A stretch of DNA of 25,378 nt, from positions 1 through 25,378 of the forward strand of contig NZ_DXUU01000043.1 in assembly GCF_019417665.1 (NCBI RefSeq), given 5' to 3'. Position 1 is the first letter of the stretch, and every line of letters begins with the position of its first letter. A program made the translations under genes and the position numbers. Under the pieces are notes generated by a model, which had not been told where the DNA came from, did not search any database, and worked only from the letters and a program-made list of their open reading frames with translations. Positions 1 through 6,784 of this stretch are shown piece after piece. Source of the DNA: Ruminococcus sp. (GTDB lineage Bacteria > Bacillota > Clostridia > Oscillospirales > Ruminococcaceae).

Positions 1-237
1 TATTTTAGCAGATTTCGCCTCGCTTGGCTAGTGTTAAGTTAATGACATTGGAGTGTGAGAGGGGGGAAAGCAGAAAACCGCCCCGGCTTGCCAGCCGAAG
101 CGGTTTCTAAAAAAGGGCGCACTACCCCCTTGTATCTTGAGGGCTTGAAATTTGCCCGTTTGGGGTTTCGTCAATCTATCTATGATCCTGCCGGAAACTT
201 CTACACTTCCGACAACGGGGAAAAAGGGTGTAAAACG

Positions 238-284
238 AAAAAAAGCGGGGCTCCCGACCTGAAAAATCAGGCGGAAACCCCGCT
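238..284 (-). terminator. Rho-independent terminator, minus strand
   Basis: A 7-bp stem AGCGGGG (244-250) / CCCCGCT (278-284) encloses a second stem CCTGA (258-262) / TCAGG (267-271). On the minus strand the structure is followed by a run of T (complement of A238-A243). No gene is visible between it and the tRNA terminator, so it may be a back-up terminator or a remnant of a lost gene. Confidence 0.55.
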
Positions 285-380
285 ATGACGGATTTTACTG
301 CGGTTTGCTGTTTGGACATCTACGGTAAAACCGTTTTTCGGATTTTCCGTCCAAAAGCCCGCAAACCCGCATGAATGCTG

Positions 381-415
381 AAAAAAATTGGGTGACATCT
401 TTTTTGTCACCCAAT
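381..415 (-). terminator. Terminator of the tRNA-Leu array
   Basis: A perfect 11-bp stem ATTGGGTGACA (387-397) / TGTCACCCAAT (405-415) with a 7-nt loop is followed on the minus strand by six T (complement of A381-A386). It lies 3 bp past the CCA end of the last tRNA gene, as expected for a transcript carrying all three tRNAs. Confidence 0.85.
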
Positions 416-417
416 CA

Positions 418-504
418 TGGTGCGGATAAGAGGACTTGAACCTCCACCCCCTTGCGAGGACTAGCACCTGAAGCTAGCGCGTCTGCCGATTCCGCCATAT
501 CCGC
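418..504 (-). tRNA. tRNA-Leu (anticodon CAG), copy 3 of the array
   Basis: An 87-nt class II tRNA read on the minus strand. The acceptor stem is GCGGATA (498-504) with TATCCGC (422-428), discriminator A at 421, and an encoded CCA (418-420). The anticodon stem CTAGC/GCTAG closes the loop TTCAGGT, giving anticodon CAG (complement of 468-470), which reads the Leu codon CTG. A long variable arm and a GGTTCAAGTCC T-loop are present. It is the promoter-distal member of three tandem copies. Confidence 0.96.
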
Positions 505-586
505 ATATGCAATTGAATCATTGATTTCGATCCAATTGATTTTTTAAGTGCTTTCCAAATACACACTTGATAAACCAGAAAACATG

Positions 587-673
587 TGGTGCGGATAAGA
601 GGACTTGAACCTCCACCCCCTTGCGAAGACTAGCACCTGAAGCTAGCGCGTCTGCCGATTCCGCCATATCCGC
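587..673 (-). tRNA. tRNA-Leu (anticodon CAG), copy 2 of the array
   Basis: Same 87-nt class II structure as the flanking copies, with an encoded CCA at 587-589, acceptor stem 591-597/667-673 and anticodon CAG. It differs from its neighbours by one base in the variable arm (plus-strand cttgcgaagac instead of cttgcgaggac). It is 82 bp from copy 3 and 56 bp from copy 1; the spacers are A/T-rich and contain no terminator, so the three are probably cut from one precursor. Confidence 0.96.
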
Positions 674-729
674 ATATATAAAGTTTTCTGTTTTCTCAAT
701 GTGTAACTCATTTGGTTGCAACACTATTA

Positions 730-816
730 TGGTGCGGATAAGAGGACTTGAACCTCCACCCCCTTGCGAGGACTAGCACCTGAAGCTAGCGCGTCTGCCA
801 ATTCCGCCATATCCGC
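730..816 (-). tRNA. tRNA-Leu (anticodon CAG), copy 1 (promoter-proximal)
   Basis: An 87-nt class II tRNA on the minus strand with encoded CCA (730-732), acceptor stem 734-740/810-816 and anticodon CAG. One D-arm base differs from the other copies (plus-strand ctgccaattcc instead of ctgccgattcc). It lies about 30 bp downstream of a consensus sigma-A promoter at 849-877. Confidence 0.96.
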
Positions 817-848
817 ATGTTTCTGTCACATTTTCAGCGACAAGAATT

Positions 849-877
849 ATTATATCACATCCAAAATCATTTGTCAA
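849..877 (-). promoter_or_regulatory. Sigma-A promoter of the tRNA-Leu array
   Basis: On the minus strand, TTGACA (complement of 872-877), a 17-bp spacer and TATAAT (complement of 849-854): a perfect consensus promoter, as is common for stable RNA genes. It is divergent from the promoter at 916-944. Confidence 0.9.
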
Positions 878-915
878 GTACTTTTTTTCATTTTTTTCGA
901 ATTTTTTTGCAGCCC

Positions 916-944
916 TTGCACATTGCCTTTGACTGTGTTATAAT
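916..944 (+). promoter_or_regulatory. Sigma-A promoter of the cysteine desulfurase-thiI operon
   Basis: TTGCAC (916-921), a 17-bp spacer and TATAAT (939-944). The predicted start near 950 would give a leader of about 30 nt before the ATG at 983. The first terminator seen on this strand is at 8540-8572, so this promoter may serve all eight genes up to there. Confidence 0.8.
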
Positions 945-982
945 AGTACTATTCTTGGAGCGAAAAGAAGGGAAAATCGAAG

Positions 983-2113
983 ATGGAACATTACCTGGAC
1001 AATGCTGCTACCACGAAACCGTGTGCAGAAGCAGCAGCCGCAATGATGCGTTGTATTTCGGAATATTATGGCAACCCGTCCTCACTGCACAGCAAGGGGC
1101 TGGAGGCACAGCACGAAGTAGATGCTGCAAGGCAGATCATTGCCGATGCATTGGGCTGCAAATCTCAGGAGCTGTTATTCACCTCCGGTGCAACGGAGAG
1201 TAATAATCTGGCACTGCGCGGCGCAGCAGCGGCATATGGACGGAAACGCAAAAAAATTATCGTCAGTGCCGTGGAGCACGCTTCTGTGAAACAGACTCTG
1301 GCATATCTGGAAACAGAGGGCTTCACTATTGTGCCGGTAGCGCCGGGGGCAGATGGATTATATCACCCGGCAGATTTTCTGGCGCAAATTGATAAGGATA
1401 CCTGTCTGGTCAGTATGATGATGGTCAACAATGAAAATGGGTATCGGATGCCCGTGGAAGAGGTGTTCCGTGCCGTAAAGCACCGTGACCCGGAGATCAT
1501 CACTCACTGCGATGCCGTGCAGGGCTTTTTAAAAGTCCCTTTCCGGACAAGGACTTTGGGCGCTGATCTTATCTCTATCAGCGGTCATAAGGTGCATGGT
1601 ATCAAAGGCGTAGGTGCGCTGTATGTGAAGCAAGGTATTCGGGTGAAACCGATTCTCTTTGGGGGACACCAGGAAAAGGGGATTCGTCCGGGTACAGAAA
1701 GTGCGCCGTTGATTGCCGCATTTGGCGCAACAGTGGGCGCACTAGCACCTACGTTGGATACACGCTATGAAAAAGTATCCCAACTGCGAAGTCATCTTCT
1801 AGAACTGCTCCGGACGCTGGATAACGTGGTGATCCGGGACATTCCTGATACATCGCCCTATGTGCTGAATCTTTCCCTACTGGGGTATCGTTCGGAAATT
1901 GTCCTGCACTATCTGGAAAAGCGGGAAATATATGTATCCAGCGGTTCGGCGTGTTCCAAGGGCGCCAGCAGTGGTGTGCTGGAAACTTTCGGCGCAAAGC
2001 CGGCGGAAGTAGACAGCGCCCTGCGGATCAGCCTTTGTGCGGAAAATACGGAGGAAGATTTAGCGGCATTGGCAGAGGGGCTGCGAGATGCCCAGCGGGA
2101 ATTGATGCATTAA
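983..2113 (+). CDS. Cysteine desulfurase (NifS/IscS family), probable sulfur donor to ThiI
   Basis: A 376-residue PLP-dependent enzyme that takes sulfur from L-cysteine as a protein persulfide, releasing alanine; cytosolic. Visible features are the N-terminal YLDNAATTKP block, VEHAS with the cofactor-stacking His99, HCDAVQG (Asp177, Gln180), the PLP lysine in SISGHKVHG (Lys203), RPGTES, and the sulfur-carrying loop SSGSACSKG with Cys324. The length is typical. The usual NNEIG box reads NNENG here. The ATG follows a purine-rich GAAGGGAAAA stretch. No scaffold protein gene follows; thiI is two genes downstream. By analogy with the Bacillus NifZ-ThiI pair, the likely job is tRNA 4-thiouridine synthesis rather than general Fe-S assembly (inference from context). 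Confidence 0.93.
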   Translation: MEHYLDNAATTKPCAEAAAAMMRCISEYYGNPSSLHSKGLEAQHEVDAARQIIADALGCKSQELLFTSGATESNNLALRGAAAAYGRKRKKIIVSAVEHASVKQTLAYLETEGFTIVPVAPGADGLYHPADFLAQIDKDTCLVSMMMVNNENGYRMPVEEVFRAVKHRDPEIITHCDAVQGFLKVPFRTRTLGADLISISGHKVHGIKGVGALYVKQGIRVKPILFGGHQEKGIRPGTESAPLIAAFGATVGALAPTLDTRYEKVSQLRSHLLELLRTLDNVVIRDIPDTSPYVLNLSLLGYRSEIVLHYLEKREIYVSSGSACSKGASSGVLETFGAKPAEVDSALRISLCAENTEEDLAALAEGLRDAQRELMH

Positions 2114-2163
2114 AATTGAAAAGAATACGAGAGAAATTTGAGCAGTGACAAAAGGAGTTTCTC

Positions 2164-2601
2164 ATGAATGATATAACATCATTTTTGATCCGTGCGAAAA
2201 AAGCGACTTATGCAGGCAAGGGGAGTGAAACAACTTCTACACGACCGGAATCACACGACCTGATCTATCAGGAAGGTGACTATATGTATTACGATACCTA
2301 CTTAGGCGGCGAGCAGTTTTCCGGTGAAGAAGCACTCTGGATCAATGGACATCCGTTTTGGAGCATGAACTATATCGGACGAGTGACAGGTGAAAAGTTC
2401 AGCGGAGATTTTTTGAAAGAAGCGCTGCAAAGAGTTCCTTCTGAAAAGCCATACCGGGGACCGGAACGGTATCAGAATGGTGACTATTCTTATCACTGTT
2501 GCACAGATGGAACATTTGAATGGTTCCAGGGCTATGAAGAAATATTTTATCTGGATCAGAAGATTTACGAATGCTATTTTCATGGCGGAAAAATTCGATA
2601 A
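2164..2601 (+). CDS. DUF5680-type protein of unknown function
   Basis: A 145-residue soluble protein without signal peptide or membrane segment. I recognise the pattern of the DUF5680 family: FLIRAKKATYAGKG near the start, SHDL (30-33), YYDTYLGGEQFSGEEALW (42-59), PFWSMNYIGRV (64-73), FSGDFLKEAL (79-88), KPYRGP (95-100) and a C-terminal WFQGYEEIFY...CYFHGG block. In many Firmicutes this domain follows an XRE-type helix-turn-helix; here it stands alone. Its biochemical role is not known to me. It has a strong AAAGGAG site just before the ATG and sits between the cysteine desulfurase (50 bp upstream) and thiI (47 bp downstream), so it is probably co-transcribed with both. Confidence 0.82.
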   Translation: MNDITSFLIRAKKATYAGKGSETTSTRPESHDLIYQEGDYMYYDTYLGGEQFSGEEALWINGHPFWSMNYIGRVTGEKFSGDFLKEALQRVPSEKPYRGPERYQNGDYSYHCCTDGTFEWFQGYEEIFYLDQKIYECYFHGGKIR

Positions 2602-2648
2602 AAAAGCTGATTGCTCAATAACATACATTATATAGAGGAGCTGTCAAT

Positions 2649-3833
2649 ATGGCAAAAGAACTGATTCTGGCAAAATACGGTGAAATGGCGTTAAAAGGTC
2701 TGAACCGTGGTACATTTGAAGATATTCTCATGAAAAACCTGCGCCGGCGGCTGAAAAAATTCGGTGCATTTCGTCTGACACGTGCCCAGTCCACCATTTA
2801 TATGGAACCTCAGTCGGAGGACATCGACCTGGACGAGGTGCTGGAGCATTTGCAGTGCGTGTTCGGCATCGCTGCACTCTGCCGTGCCTGTGTCTGCGAA
2901 AAGTCCATGGAGGACATCACCGTAAAGGCAGTGCCCTATCTGGAAGAAGTACTGTTAGGTGCACGTACTTTTAAGGTAGAAGCGAAACGGGCAGATAAGG
3001 CTTTTCCGTTGAAATCCCCGGAGATCTGCGCCGAGTTAGGCGGCATTTTGCTGGAGGCATATCCTCATCTGGAAGTGGATGTACACCATCCGGATGTGAC
3101 TGTTATGGTGGAAATTCGTGATACCCATGCTTTTGTCCATGGTGCCAATATTAAGGGTGCTGGTGGTCTGCCTGTGGGCAGCAGCGGAAAGGCATTGCTG
3201 CTTCTGTCGGGTGGTATCGATAGTCCTGTTGCCGGCTATCGCATGGCACGTCGGGGTATTCACATTTCGGCGATCCATTATGTCAGTCCGCCATATACTT
3301 CCGACCGTGCCCAGGAAAAGGTAGAACAGCTCTGTCAGGAACTGACGCCATACTGCGGCAACATTGCCTTTTTCTGTGTGCCCTTTACAGAAATTCAGGA
3401 GGCGATCAAGAAGTATTGCCCGGAGGAATATTTTACTGTCATTATGCGGCGTCTCATGATGGAGATCGCTCAGAAAATTGCAGAAAAGGACAACTGCCTT
3501 GCCCTGATCACCGGCGAAAGTGTGGGACAGGTGGCAAGCCAGACCATGCAGGCGATCGCTTGTACCGATGCCGTCAGCAAGATTCCGGTGTTCCGTCCCC
3601 TTATCGGTTTGGATAAAACGGAAATTGTGGAAACTGCCCGTGCTATTGGTACTTTTGAAACTTCTACGCTGCCCTATGAGGATTGCTGTACTGTATTTAC
3701 GCCTAGGCATCCGAAAGTGCGTCCGTCTCTTGCGGATGTGGAAAAGGCACAGAACAAATTTGACTTCACGGAACTGGTGGAAAAGGCAGTGGCAGGTACT
3801 ACCATGCGTGTTTTTGAATTAGACGAAAAATAA
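2649..3833 (+). CDS. thiI: tRNA 4-thiouridine sulfurtransferase ThiI
   Basis: A 394-residue cytosolic enzyme that adenylates and thiolates U8 of tRNA; in some bacteria it also feeds sulfur to thiazole synthesis. Domain order: N-terminal ferredoxin-like region starting LAKYGEMALKG, THUMP domain (roughly 60-165), then the PP-loop ATPase domain with LLLLSGGIDSP (SGGIDS 187-192), ITGESVGQVASQT (288-299) and EDCCTVF (344-350), which holds the family's conserved catalytic Cys. The E. coli C-terminal rhodanese domain is absent, as in other Firmicutes, so a partner cysteine desulfurase must supply sulfur; one is encoded two genes upstream. GAGGAG lies 8 bp before the ATG. The thiamine genes at 17415-20188 include no thiazole genes, so here the tRNA role is the better-supported one. 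Confidence 0.96.
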   Translation: MAKELILAKYGEMALKGLNRGTFEDILMKNLRRRLKKFGAFRLTRAQSTIYMEPQSEDIDLDEVLEHLQCVFGIAALCRACVCEKSMEDITVKAVPYLEEVLLGARTFKVEAKRADKAFPLKSPEICAELGGILLEAYPHLEVDVHHPDVTVMVEIRDTHAFVHGANIKGAGGLPVGSSGKALLLLSGGIDSPVAGYRMARRGIHISAIHYVSPPYTSDRAQEKVEQLCQELTPYCGNIAFFCVPFTEIQEAIKKYCPEEYFTVIMRRLMMEIAQKIAEKDNCLALITGESVGQVASQTMQAIACTDAVSKIPVFRPLIGLDKTEIVETARAIGTFETSTLPYEDCCTVFTPRHPKVRPSLADVEKAQNKFDFTELVEKAVAGTTMRVFELDEK

Positions 3834-3863
3834 TGTGAATTTGTCGAAAGGCGGTGTCAGATC

Positions 3864-4445
3864 GTGGGATATTTTCTGCTGGAAGAGGAAAAAGTATGTC
3901 ATATTTATAAAGACACGGAAAAAGCACTTGACAAAACCATAGCGCATGTTGTACAATTATTAGATAGAAATCACCGAACCATTGCCACAGCAGAGAGTTG
4001 TACCGGCGGACTGCTGTCCCAGCTGATAACATCCGTCCCAGGTGCGTCCCACGTGTTTGAACTGGGACTGTGCACCTATGCGGAACGGATGAAGACCAGG
4101 CTGCTCGGCGTGCCGGAACAGCTGATCGCAGACTGTGGCGTTGTCAGTGCGGAAGTGGCTTCTGCTATGGTGCACGGTTTGCGGCAGCAGTCCGGGGCTG
4201 ATCTATGTCTGTCTGTGACAGGACTTGCCGGACCCGGCGGCGGTACGCTGGAACAGCCGGTGGGTACGGTGTATGTGGGGATACTATGGGGTGAACAGGA
4301 GGCTGTTGCGCATTTGCAGCTTTGGCGGTACGGATTGCAGACACGGGAAGAAATTCGCTGTGGAACGGCAGTGTGTGCATTTGGTATCGCAGAACGTACC
4401 CTGATGGAGGAAGCAGAATGCAGGATGAAGAAAAAACCGCTGTAG
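3864..4445 (+). CDS. pncC: CinA C-terminal-type nicotinamide-nucleotide amidase (PncC family)
   Basis: 193 residues. The family hydrolyses nicotinamide mononucleotide to nicotinate mononucleotide and ammonia in pyridine nucleotide recycling. Family motifs are clear: TIATAESCTGGLLSQ (39-53) with the catalytic Ser region, VVSAEVASAM (93-102), and LSVTGLAGPGGGT followed by PVGTVYVG (about 116-139). The N-terminal molybdopterin-binding domain of full CinA is missing; instead there are about 35 extra residues with no motif. The start is a GTG preceded by AAAGGCGG; no in-frame ATG exists near the N-terminus. The gene begins 30 bp after thiI, and the ATG of the next gene lies inside its last 28 bp, suggesting translational coupling. 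Confidence 0.88.
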   Translation: MGYFLLEEEKVCHIYKDTEKALDKTIAHVVQLLDRNHRTIATAESCTGGLLSQLITSVPGASHVFELGLCTYAERMKTRLLGVPEQLIADCGVVSAEVASAMVHGLRQQSGADLCLSVTGLAGPGGGTLEQPVGTVYVGILWGEQEAVAHLQLWRYGLQTREEIRCGTAVCAFGIAERTLMEEAECRMKKKPL

Positions 4446-5806
4446 CATCGTCTGATACGCCGGAAATCACGGTAGAGCAGAGCGAACCGACAGAAAATGC
4501 AGTGACAGCGGAACAAACTACGCCGGCAGATGCTTCTGAAAGCGCAGGTACAGACCCAGGTTCTTCTGAAACAGAGGCATTGCCGACAGAAGAAACCGAT
4601 CTTTTGGAAGAACCAGAGGATAAGATCACAACGATCCGTACGACTCTGTTTCATATTGCCCAGGAGGAGGAAGATGAAGCTGTTTCGCTTCGTGTGGCAT
4701 ATCAGATCAAGCAGGTAAAGGAACGCAAGGAGCATCCCGAAAAGTTTCCGCCGCCGGCACCGCACCAGCTACCGAAAAAGCAAAAGCAGACATTCGGGCA
4801 GAAGGTCCTGTCCCTGTTGCCGCAGCACGGAGATCCTGGAGGAGAGATCGCAAGAAAATCCATCTTTCTCCTTTCTGTTTTGGTATTTCTGGTGTGTGTG
4901 GTGCTGATTATTCTTTATTTTGTGGATGTTCTCCGGACAGATGCTCTGTACGAGGACATCGGCAACAGCTATCATGCCAAACTGCCGGCATATACCACGG
5001 CTGTATCCCAGGATGAACCGGAAGAAGTTGAAGAAGAACCGACAGAAAAGATCTATACTCTGCTGCCCGGTGCAGAAGATCTGCTTGCCATGAACGAGGA
5101 AATCAACGGTTGGCTCTCCATTCCAGATACAAAGGTTGATTATCCTGTGCTCCATCACCTGGACGATGAACCGGGTAATGAATATTATCTTTACCGGAAT
5201 GTACAGAAAGAAGATTCCAAACCGGGATCGATTTTTCTGGATTATCGCTGTTCCTTTGACCGGGTAGGTGAAAACGGTACATTGGAAGTGCCTAATTCGG
5301 ATAATCTGATTATCTATGGGCATAACATGCGGGATCTCTCCATGTTTGGTATGTTGAAATATTACCGTACCGATGAAAATTATTATGAGCAGCATCCGGT
5401 CATCCAGCTCAATTCCAATTATGAGACCTATCAGTATCTCATTTTCGGCTATTTTATTGCAGATGCTGAAGATACCACGGATACCCGTTTTGATTATTGG
5501 AATGCCATCAATTTTGCGGATGAAACGGAATTTTATAACTATGTCAATGAGGTCAAGCGGCGGACGCTGCGCATCACCAATGTGGATGTGGAATATGGTG
5601 ACAAGCTGTTGACTCTTTCTACATGTAATAATGCGTTTGATACGGCACGGCTTGTGATTGTGGCACGCCTTGTTCGTGAGGGAGAAGATCCGTATGAACG
5701 GGTCGCAGGCAGCACGCCAAATCCCAATATCAAATGGCCCAATGTGTATTATTTGTGGAATGAAAGGACATACGACCCCGATGCGCCCTTTGCACCTTAT
5801 GGATAA
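4418..5806 (+). CDS. srtB: Class B sortase with long cytosolic N-terminal tail
   Basis: 462 residues from the ATG at 4418, chosen because GGAGG lies 7 bp upstream; a longer in-frame start at 4322 would lie deep inside pncC. Residues 1-147 are acidic, Thr/Glu/Pro-rich and charged, with no signal peptide. One membrane segment follows (about 148-171), then an extracellular sortase fold. Catalytic residues fit a His-Cys-Arg triad: His302 in IIYGHNM, Cys403 in LTLSTC and Arg411 in TARLVIVA. Sortase B enzymes cut an NPxTx-type signal and transfer the protein to peptidoglycan. No protein in this window carries a sorting signal, so the substrate is unknown. The usual SrtB is about 240 residues, so the tail roughly doubles the protein. 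A second sortase follows 60 bp downstream. Confidence 0.9.
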   Translation: MQDEEKTAVASSDTPEITVEQSEPTENAVTAEQTTPADASESAGTDPGSSETEALPTEETDLLEEPEDKITTIRTTLFHIAQEEEDEAVSLRVAYQIKQVKERKEHPEKFPPPAPHQLPKKQKQTFGQKVLSLLPQHGDPGGEIARKSIFLLSVLVFLVCVVLIILYFVDVLRTDALYEDIGNSYHAKLPAYTTAVSQDEPEEVEEEPTEKIYTLLPGAEDLLAMNEEINGWLSIPDTKVDYPVLHHLDDEPGNEYYLYRNVQKEDSKPGSIFLDYRCSFDRVGENGTLEVPNSDNLIIYGHNMRDLSMFGMLKYYRTDENYYEQHPVIQLNSNYETYQYLIFGYFIADAEDTTDTRFDYWNAINFADETEFYNYVNEVKRRTLRITNVDVEYGDKLLTLSTCNNAFDTARLVIVARLVREGEDPYERVAGSTPNPNIKWPNVYYLWNERTYDPDAPFAPYG

Positions 5807-5866
5807 TGCGGAAAGTCTAACTTATCCTGGCATAATGGGCTCAAAAAGGAAATGAGGAAAAACACT

Positions 5867-6682
5867 ATGAAGAAATGGCAAAACGGCGCAGTTGCGGCTG
5901 CATTGATGTTCTCGATCCTTGCAACAGGCTGCGGTGAAAAAATTGACCAGACTGCAAGCGTGGAAGTGACAACTCCCGCTGCAACAGAAGCACCTACTGA
6001 GGCACCAACAGAAGCGCCGGAACTGACAGAGCGTGCGAAAAAGCTCCTGGCACAGAATCCGGATACTGTAGGATATATTACCATAGATGGTACGCAGGTG
6101 GACAATCCTGTTGTGCAGACAACGGATGATGAATATTATTTGGATCATGGCTTTGACGGTCAGGAGTTCCGTGCTGGAACCGTGTTTATGGACTGCACTG
6201 ATGTCTTTGGCGCAGATCCGGCAACATGGTCAGAGAATACCATTCTTTATGGACATAATATGGCGGATAATACCATGTTTGGTTCTCTCCGCCGGTATCG
6301 TCAGGATCCGTCCTACTATAAGGAAGCACCGTTTATCACATTTAGTTCCAACTATGCGGACTATACTTATGTGATCTTTGGTCTGATCATTACAAGCGGC
6401 AATGCTGACTCTGATTTCCTGTATTGGCAAATGGAGGAACTGGACGATAAGGCAACTTTTGACAGCTATGTCAATTCCGTAGAATCCAAAAATATGATCG
6501 ACAATCCTTTGGATGTGCAGTTCGGAGACCATATTCTGACGCTCTCCACCTGCTATTCTGATGAGGATAATTCTCGTTTTCTGGTAGTGGCACGCCGGCT
6601 TCGTGAAGGCGAAGACACCGAGACACTGCTGACGACAATACAAGGAGGAGGGATAGAAGATTCAGTGCCTGCACAGGAATAA
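5867..6682 (+). CDS. Class B sortase-like protein, probable lipoprotein
   Basis: 271 residues from the ATG at 5867, preceded by GAGG with 9-bp spacing; the in-frame ATG at 5852 has its AGGA only 1 bp away. A short basic N-terminus and hydrophobic stretch end in LATGC (Cys22), which resembles a lipobox. Then comes a linker of repeated ATEAPTEAPTEAP type (about 38-52) and a complete sortase B domain: His130 in ILYGHNM, Cys229 in LTLSTC and Arg237 in NSRFLVVA. It shares the domain plan of the preceding sortase (YYLDHGF, FGSLRRYR, LREGED blocks) and probably arose by tandem duplication followed by replacement of the N-terminus. Lipid anchoring is inferred from the Cys; an uncleaved hydrophobic anchor is the alternative. 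Confidence 0.85.
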   Translation: MKKWQNGAVAAALMFSILATGCGEKIDQTASVEVTTPAATEAPTEAPTEAPELTERAKKLLAQNPDTVGYITIDGTQVDNPVVQTTDDEYYLDHGFDGQEFRAGTVFMDCTDVFGADPATWSENTILYGHNMADNTMFGSLRRYRQDPSYYKEAPFITFSSNYADYTYVIFGLIITSGNADSDFLYWQMEELDDKATFDSYVNSVESKNMIDNPLDVQFGDHILTLSTCYSDEDNSRFLVVARRLREGEDTETLLTTIQGGGIEDSVPAQE

Positions 6683-6784
6683 CAGATTGCATTTGTCATT
6701 CTGTTTCGTGCACGACCGGAGAAAATTCCGGTACGCCTGTGCAGAATACTACCCGGCATTTGCCGGTCAAAATGGAGTTTTGAT

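Larger units (their letters stand above)
1..417. other. Gene-free, hairpin-rich region downstream of the tRNA-Leu array
   Basis: No reading frame here has a convincing ribosome binding site or a recognisable product. One open frame (55-288, plus) encodes a Lys/Gly-rich peptide with no motif and runs through two hairpins, so I do not call it. The stretch holds inverted repeats: 75-81/100-106 with an inner GGCT/AGCC stem, 244-250/278-284 with an inner CCTGA/TCAGG stem, a larger branched fold at 299-371, and the tRNA terminator at 381-415. Runs of A just left of the second and last hairpins become T-tracts on the minus strand, so these two would act as terminators for leftward transcription. Confidence 0.5.

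Noticed and set aside
55..288. Open frame of 77 codons on the plus strand
   Set aside because: It has no recognisable motif, passes through two hairpins that look like terminators, and has only a G-rich run near the start; coding is not supported.
267..724. Minus-strand open frames across the tRNA genes
   Set aside because: They read through tRNA-Leu genes and the array terminator; their sequence is explained by the tRNAs.
4076..4765. Long minus-strand frames opposite pncC and the first sortase
   Set aside because: The Ser/Cys/Arg-rich composition is that of antisense to a real gene, and no ribosome site was found.
6715..6765. Two small inverted repeats (ACCGGA/TCCGGT and CCGGC/GCCGG) between the second sortase and the SpoIID-like gene
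   Set aside because: Neither is followed by a T-tract, so they are not convincing terminators, and nothing else supports a function.
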